DNA of 64,000 nucleotides, from positions 2,173,104 through 2,237,103 of the forward strand of contig NC_091357.1 in NCBI RefSeq assembly GCF_038502225.1. Direction: 5' to 3'. Below, one piece after another: positions 58,393 through 64,000 of the stretch (positions are counted from its first letter, which is position 1; each line of letters starts with the position of its first letter). A program made the translations under genes and the position numbers. The DNA is from Cherax quadricarinatus (Eukaryota > Arthropoda > Malacostraca > Decapoda > Parastacidae). The notes beneath the pieces are model-generated. The model did not search any database and was not told where the DNA came from. It saw only the letters and a program-made list of their open reading frames with translations.

Positions 58393-58418
58393 TTTTTTTT
58401 TTTTTTTTTTTTTTTTTT
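58393..58418. repeat. Poly(T) tract
   Basis: 26-nt T run; no recognisable poly(A)-tailed element beside it. Confidence 0.85.
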
Positions 58419-58667
58419 GATAGGAAAATGAGATTTTCTTGGTGGGTTTGAGAGAATGAGTGAAAATGTGTTTATAAGGGAGAAATATTAGCAGTAATCT
58501 GATGTTTGAAAGGTAGATGGAGAAGTGATGTTTTGTAATGCAGAAGATGTGGAATATAGGACAGGAGGGAGAGATGGGATGTGGGTGAAGAGTGGAAGGA
58601 AATCAAATGTGAATTTGTTTAGACCTAAATTGCAGGAAAAATTAAATAGTTATATGGAATAATTATA

Positions 58668-59052
58668 GTTTCAAGAGTATCGTTGTGACGACCCGAATAT
58701 TGTTCCCACGAGTATCGTGAAGACACGAATATTGTTCCCACGAGTATCGTTGTGAAGACCCGAATATTGTTCCCACGAGTATCGTTGTGAAGACCAGAGT
58801 ATTGTTCCCATTAGTATCGTTGTGAAGACACGAATATTGTTCCCACGAGTATCGTTGCGAAGACCAGAGTATTGTTCCCACTAGTATCGTTGTGAAGACC
58901 AGAGTATTGTTCCCACTAGTATCGTTGTGAAGACCAGAGTATTGTTCCCACGAGTATCGTTGCGAAGACCAGAGTATTGTTCCCACGAGTATCGTTGTGA
59001 AGACCAGAGTATTGTTCCCACGAGTATCGTTGCGAAGACCAGAGTATTCTTT
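58668..59052. repeat. 35-bp tandem repeat, about 11 copies
   Basis: Unit CGAGTATCGTTGTGAAGACC + AGAGTATTGTTCCCA, with CACGAAT/CCCGAAT variants in the first units. The minus-strand 197-codon frame is a repeat artefact. Confidence 0.93.
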
Positions 59053-59341
59053 CACGTGTACGGCTGGAAAGTGACTCAGATATGTGTTGAAATGTGAAAT
59101 TGTTGGTAGAAGGTGGGCGCTCTTGAGGAGTATTGGGAATAAGGGACAGGGAAGGTTAAAGTGGGACGCAGATAACATGCACTCAAAACTGGAGGTGTAT
59201 GGAGGAACGTGTTCTTCCTCGAAGGAATCTGGAGTGTGAAAAAAGACGATGGGCAAGCATTAAATACAGAATCTTAGAAATCAATAAGTTGGATAGAGAT
59301 GTCATTTAAAATAAGAGTGATTTTCATGCATATTGTAAGTG

Positions 59342-59422
59342 TACAGGGTGTTTTAAAAAGATAGGACCAATTTGAAAGCAGTTTGCTTTGAAATTGAGTT
59401 TCTCTCTCTGAAACACCCTGTA
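59342..59422. mobile_element. Tiny TA-flanked MITE
   Basis: TA + CAGGGTGTTT (59344-59353) mirrors AAACACCCTG + TA (59411-59422). The 58-bp interior includes AAAGCAGTTTGCTTTG, a small hairpin. This fits a TA-target DNA transposon end pair with almost no interior. Confidence 0.65.
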
Positions 59423-59584
59423 TTTACCAGTGTGTTCGAATGAACCAGTCTTTAAAGTTATGAATTTATAACCGTGCGTGTGTGCGCGCTCTTGTGCGTG
59501 CGTGCGCGTGCGTGTCGATAGTTATGCTTTGTATAACTATGTATGAAATACTGTAATGCTTTGCAACTTAGCCCTGTAATAAAG

Positions 59585-59690
59585 TTGGTAGAATTACCGA
59601 CAATATGTAAAGTAAAAGGACACAAGTGCAACTAATGTGACATTTTATTGTGGCAACGTTTTGCTCTCCAGGAGCTTTATCAAGCCATTA
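59585..59690 (-). mobile_element. PLE-type terminus, single orientation
   Basis: Minus strand: TTGATAAAGCTCCTGGAGAG, CAAAACGTTGCCACAATAAA, CTTTACATATTGTCGGTAAT. Single copy of the end that is dimerised at 39872-40060. Confidence 0.7.
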
Positions 59691-60866
59691 CAAACTTAGC
59701 CCTGCCCACCCTGCATCGGGTCAGCTCTCAGTGGGTATTGCGCAATGACGCTGTGTTGCACTGTCATCACGCTAGTTGTCACGGGGCTAGTTCAAGTAAA
59801 TTTACTTAAACCTGCAGTAAGAAAATTTACTTGCAGTGTAGTTGATAAATATCGAGTCTATTGCAACAAATATGCATTGTTTTTGTACACATGTACGTAT
59901 TTTTTAGACATAAAATGTTGACCAAATCCCATTCTTCCATCTCCTTGTTGCATAAATCTTCAGTGCTGAAGAAAGTTAAAAGTAACATTTATCCTGTGAG
60001 AGTGTTCCTCAGAGATGGTAATTCCCAAGTAATTGGAACTCCGACCCTGTTCGAACAAAACCTTTGAAGCTGCCTTAACTCATGACCTGCTAATGGAGTG
60101 CATGTCTAAGCAAGTTTATTCAGGTATACATAAATACAGTTACATAGATTATGATACGTAGCAGCATGTGTGTAGAGAACCTAGGATAACCCCATGAGAG
60201 TCAGTGTCTTATTTCCATTGGGGACCTTTATATTTCCATTGACGATATCTTTATTGTTCTACCGTAGTCATCCACCTCAGAAGGACCTATTTATTTCTTT
60301 TTATGAGATCTTTCTGCGTTTAGGAATAGATCAGTGAAATATAACTGGCTTTTGTTCCCAGTATTATAAAATATATGCTGGCAGCACCTTGCATATACAT
60401 CAAATATTGCTTAAAATATATTTTATTTTTCTATTTTGGGATAAAGTACGTGCGTTCTATTTGTAAGTCAGAACTTGTCTCCTGTTTATTGTGGCGTCAG
60501 TTACATTTACTTACTGTGAAACACTAAAACCACTTTTGACATTCAGTGACGGAGATTGTCCTCCATCATCCTATCGTGAGATAGTCACGCTGTTTTGTGT
60601 TCATTTCTATTGTTTGCTGTGGAGATTTCTTGAGAAGATATGACGAAACAGTTTTAGGGACAGGTTTCCAGAGATCTTCTTAACCTAGTCCTAAACAGGG
60701 TTTCCTGTCCACATACTGACTGACAGTCACCCTACTCGCATCATTAGAAAAGCTAAAAGTTGCCAGGACTGGGAAGAATTGCCATGTTCCAAAGTTGAGC
60801 TTGAGTTTTCCCGCTCTTCGCTCATCTTTAAAGTCAACACTTTCAGCTTTCTCATAGCGCTGATTT
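59691..60866. other. Unassigned DNA
   Basis: No supported gene. The 68-codon frame 59861-60067 has no domain. Confidence 0.35.
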
Positions 60867-61097
60867 CACATTACTGTGACCCTCCACCCCCCAGAGTTAA
60901 CTTCACTGTCAGAGTTCGCTTTACTGTGGTTATGGAGTTCACATTACTGTGACCCTCCACCCCCCAGAGTTAACTTCACTGTCAGAGTTCGCTTTACTGT
61001 GGTTATGGAGTTCACATTACTGTGACCCTCCACCCCCCAGAGTTAACTTCACTGTCAGAGTTCGCTTTACTGTGGTTATGGAGTTCACATTACTGTG
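60867..61097. repeat. 73-bp tandem repeat, three copies
   Basis: Starts at 60867, 60940 and 61013 (CACATTACTGTGACCCTCCA); units are essentially identical. Confidence 0.92.
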
Positions 61098-61734
61098 GGG
61101 ATAGAGTTCATTTCGCTGTGATCACGGAAATCACTTTCCTTTGGGCCAAAAGGCACACAACTTGTTCTGTTGGTCAGTGTATAAGTGAATTTAACCGCTG
61201 TGCCACTGCTCGGAGACGGAAATACTGACCAGTACCGTACTTAAACGCCAAAGGAATCAACTAGTCTTGAGTGATGTCAGACAAAGGTGCTCTTGATGAT
61301 GGGACCCTCAGTGATGATAAAAAAACGCCATCATCAAACACCAGACATTAGCTGTGTACCACATTCTGTGGTGTGTTATTCTATATACTATGTTCAGTGG
61401 TACGTCATTGGTTCTTTCCCGTGTACGATATTCAGTTGTATGAGAGAACGTGTACCATGGCGTTGCTACACTTTGATGTGTACCATGTTACCTGGTACAC
61501 CTTAATGTCTATCATGTTCAGTTGTGCACCTGGCAGTGTATCACACTTAATGCCATGCCGGAAGCACATTATTCTCTCCAAGTTACTGGCAATGATGAAA
61601 TAAATTAATCCCTCTAGAGACGAAAGACGGACGATGTGCTCCAAACCTTCCTAAAGTTCTTGTTTACCACGACCAGAATATTGATTCCACCTGGTTCTGT
61701 CTTTGCGCATGAATATCTACTTTGAAAGTGTTCT
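61098..61734. other. Unassigned DNA
   Basis: Contains loose TGTACCA/GGTACAC repeats at 61370-61510; frames at 61287-61603 look like chance. Confidence 0.35.
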
Positions 61735-64000
61735 TTAACGGTGTAGGACACGTGGAAATTGTTTAATGGTGTAGGACACGTGGAAATTGTTTAATGGTGT
61801 AGGACACGTGGAAATTGTTTAATGGTGTAGGACACGTGGAAATTGTTTAATGGTGTAGGACACGTGGAAATTGTTTAACGGTGTAGGACACGTGGAAATT
61901 GTTTAACGGTGTAGGACACGTGGAAATTGTTTAATGATGTACGACACGTGGAAATTGTTTAATGGTGTAGGAAACGTGGAAATTGTTTAATGGTGTAGGA
62001 CACGTGGAAATTGTTTAATGGTGTAGGACACGTGGAAATTGTTTAATGGTGTAGGACACGTGGAAATTGTTTAATGGTGTAGGACACGTGGAAATTGTTT
62101 AATGGTGTAGGACACGTGGAAATTGTTTAATGGTGTAGGACACGTGGAAATTGTTTAATGGTGTAGGACACGTGGAAATTGTTTAATGGTGTAGGACACG
62201 TGGAAATTGTTTAATGGTGTAGGACACGTGGAAATTGTTTAATGGTGTAAGACACGTGGAAATTGTTTAACGGTGTAGGACACGTGGAAATTGTTTAACG
62301 GTGTAGGACACGTGGAAATTGTTCAACGGTGTAGGACACGTGGAAATTGTTTAACGGTGTAGGACACGTGGAAATTGTTTAATGGTGTAGGACACGTGGA
62401 AATTGTTTAATGGTGTAGGACACGTGGAAATTGTTTAACGGTGTAGGACACGTGGAAATTGTTTAACGGTGTAGGACACGTGGAAATTGTTTAACGGTGT
62501 ACGACACGTGGAAATTGTTTAATGGTGTAGGAAACGTGGAAATTGTTTAATGGTGTAGGACACGTGGAAATTGTTTAATGGTGTAGGACACGTGGAAATT
62601 GTTTAATGGTGTAGGACACGTGGAAATTGTTTAATGGTGTAGGACACGTGGAAATTGTTTAATGGTGTAGGACACGTGGAAATTGTTTAATGGTGTAGGA
62701 CACGTGGAAATTGTTTAATGGTGTAGGACACGTGGAAATTGTTTAATGGTGTAGGACACGTGGAAATTGTTTAATGGTGTAGGACACGTGGAAATTGTTT
62801 AATGGTGTAGGACACGTGGAAATTGTTTAATGGTGTAGGACACGTGGAAATTGTTTAATGGTGTAGGACAAGTGGAAATTGTTTAATGGTGTAGGACACG
62901 TGGAAATTGTTTAATGGTGTAGGACACGTGGAAATTGTTTAATGGTGTAGGACACGTGGAAATTGTTTAATGGTGTAGGACACGTGGAAATTGTTTAATG
63001 GTGTAGGACACGTGGAAATTGTTTAATGGTGTAGGACACGTGGAAATTGTTTAATGGTGTAGGACACGTGGAAGTTGTTTAATGGTGTAGGACACGTTGA
63101 ATTTGTTTAATGGTGTAGGACACGTTGGAAATTGTTTAATGGTGTAGGACACGTGGAAATTGTTTAATGGTGTAGGACACGTGGAAATTGTTTAATGGTG
63201 TAGGACACGTGGAAATTGTTTAATGGTGTAGGACACGTGGAAATTGTTTAATGGTGTAGGACACGTGGAAATTGTTTAATGGTGTAGGACACGTGGAAAT
63301 TGTTTAATGGTGTAGGACACGTGGAAATTGTTTAATGGTGTAGGACACGTGGAAATTGTTTAATGGTGTAGGACACGTGGAAATTGTTTAATGGTGTAGG
63401 ACACGTGGAAATTGTTTAATGGTGTAGGACACGTGGAAATTGTTTAATGGTGTAGGACACGTGGAAATTGTTTAATGGTGTAGGACACGTGGAAATTGTT
63501 TAATGGTGTAGGACACGTGGAAATTGTTTAATGGTGTAGGACACGTGGAAATTGTTTAATGGTGTAGGACACGTGGAAATTGTTTAATGGTGTAGGACAC
63601 GTGGAAATTGTTTAATGGTGTAGGACACGTGGGAATTGTTTAATGGTGTAGGACACGTGGAAATTGTTTAATGGTGTAGGACACTTGGAATTTGTTTAAT
63701 GGTGTAGGACACTTGGAATTTGTTTAATGGTGTAGGACACGTGGAAATTGTTTAATGGTGTAGGACACGTGGAAATTGTTTAATGGTGTAGGACACGTGG
63801 AAATTGTTTAATGGTGTAGGACACGTGGAAATTGTTTAATGGTGTAGGACACGTGGAAATTGTTTAATGGTGTAGGACACGTGGAAATTGTTTAATGGTG
63901 TAGGACACGTGGAAATTGTTTAATGGTGTAGGACACGTGGAAATTGTTTAATGGTGTAGGACACGTGGAAATTGTTTAATTGTGTAGGACACGTGGAAAT
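61735..64000. repeat. 28-bp satellite, about 80 copies, continues past the window
   Basis: Unit GGTGTAGGACACGTGGAAAT + TGTTTAAT. Very homogeneous; variants (AACGG, GTACGAC, GGAAACGTGG) recur in blocks at about 61940-61980 and 62500-62540, suggesting a longer segmental duplication inside the array. Each unit contains CACGTG. Confidence 0.95.

Overview
The window looks like intergenic, repeat-dominated DNA from a large arthropod nuclear genome, most likely a decapod crustacean such as a crayfish. The evidence is the mix of TA and trinucleotide microsatellites, long minisatellites, tRNA-derived SINEs with ATT-type tails, RTE and CR1-group LINEs, and Penelope-like elements (PLEs). The species guess is inference. 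I found no convincing host protein gene, rRNA or functional tRNA. Almost every long reading frame belongs to a retroelement or is an artefact of a tandem repeat.

Layout. 0.3-6 kb: a first TA hub, with a 5'-truncated RTE, (TA)n, a TIR-bearing MITE, (TA)n, an apparently full-length RTE LINE with one intact frame (EEP endonuclease plus RT), (TA)n and a tRNA-derived SINE. 6-13.3 kb: minisatellites (189, 71, 71 and 42 bp periods) and a SINE carrying a LINE-type tail. 13.3-14.5 kb: a cluster of PLE-type termini, including a palindrome with 192-nt arms. 14.6-16.4 kb: simple repeats. 16.5-18.8 kb: a decayed RTE. 19-23.5 kb: inverted termini, a full SINE, and 63-bp and 25-bp satellites. 24-26.6 kb: a CR1-like LINE fragment, (GT)n and a 23-bp satellite. 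27-36 kb: PLE country, with remnants, a twin-primed SINE flanked by a 12-bp target duplication, and a 4-kb head-to-head PLE pair (RT plus GIY-YIG). 37-41.6 kb: small inverted repeats, fragments and an old interrupted RTE. 42-44.8 kb: a second TA hub. 44.8-50.8 kb: an apparently intact two-ORF LINE of the CR1/L2 group. 50.8-55.6 kb: a RT fragment and three abutting truncated CR1-like copies. 55.6-61.7 kb: mostly unassigned DNA with a tiny MITE, PLE termini and short tandem repeats. 61.7-64 kb: a 28-bp satellite that runs off the end.

How the parts relate. The LINEs supply EN/RT activity. One tRNA-headed SINE family occurs here with two different 3' tails, and each tail resembles the 3' UTR of a LINE also present in the window, as expected for SINEs that borrow LINE machinery. 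PLE termini repeatedly occur as inverted dimers with their 3' ends outward, and one family carries a hammerhead-ribozyme-like core. TA microsatellites bracket or abut RTE and MITE copies and look like both landing sites and tails. The most interesting candidates are the recurrent PLE inverted dimers, the SINE/LINE tail pairs, the TA hubs, and microsatellites or poly(T) placed at RT motif A in four LINE copies.
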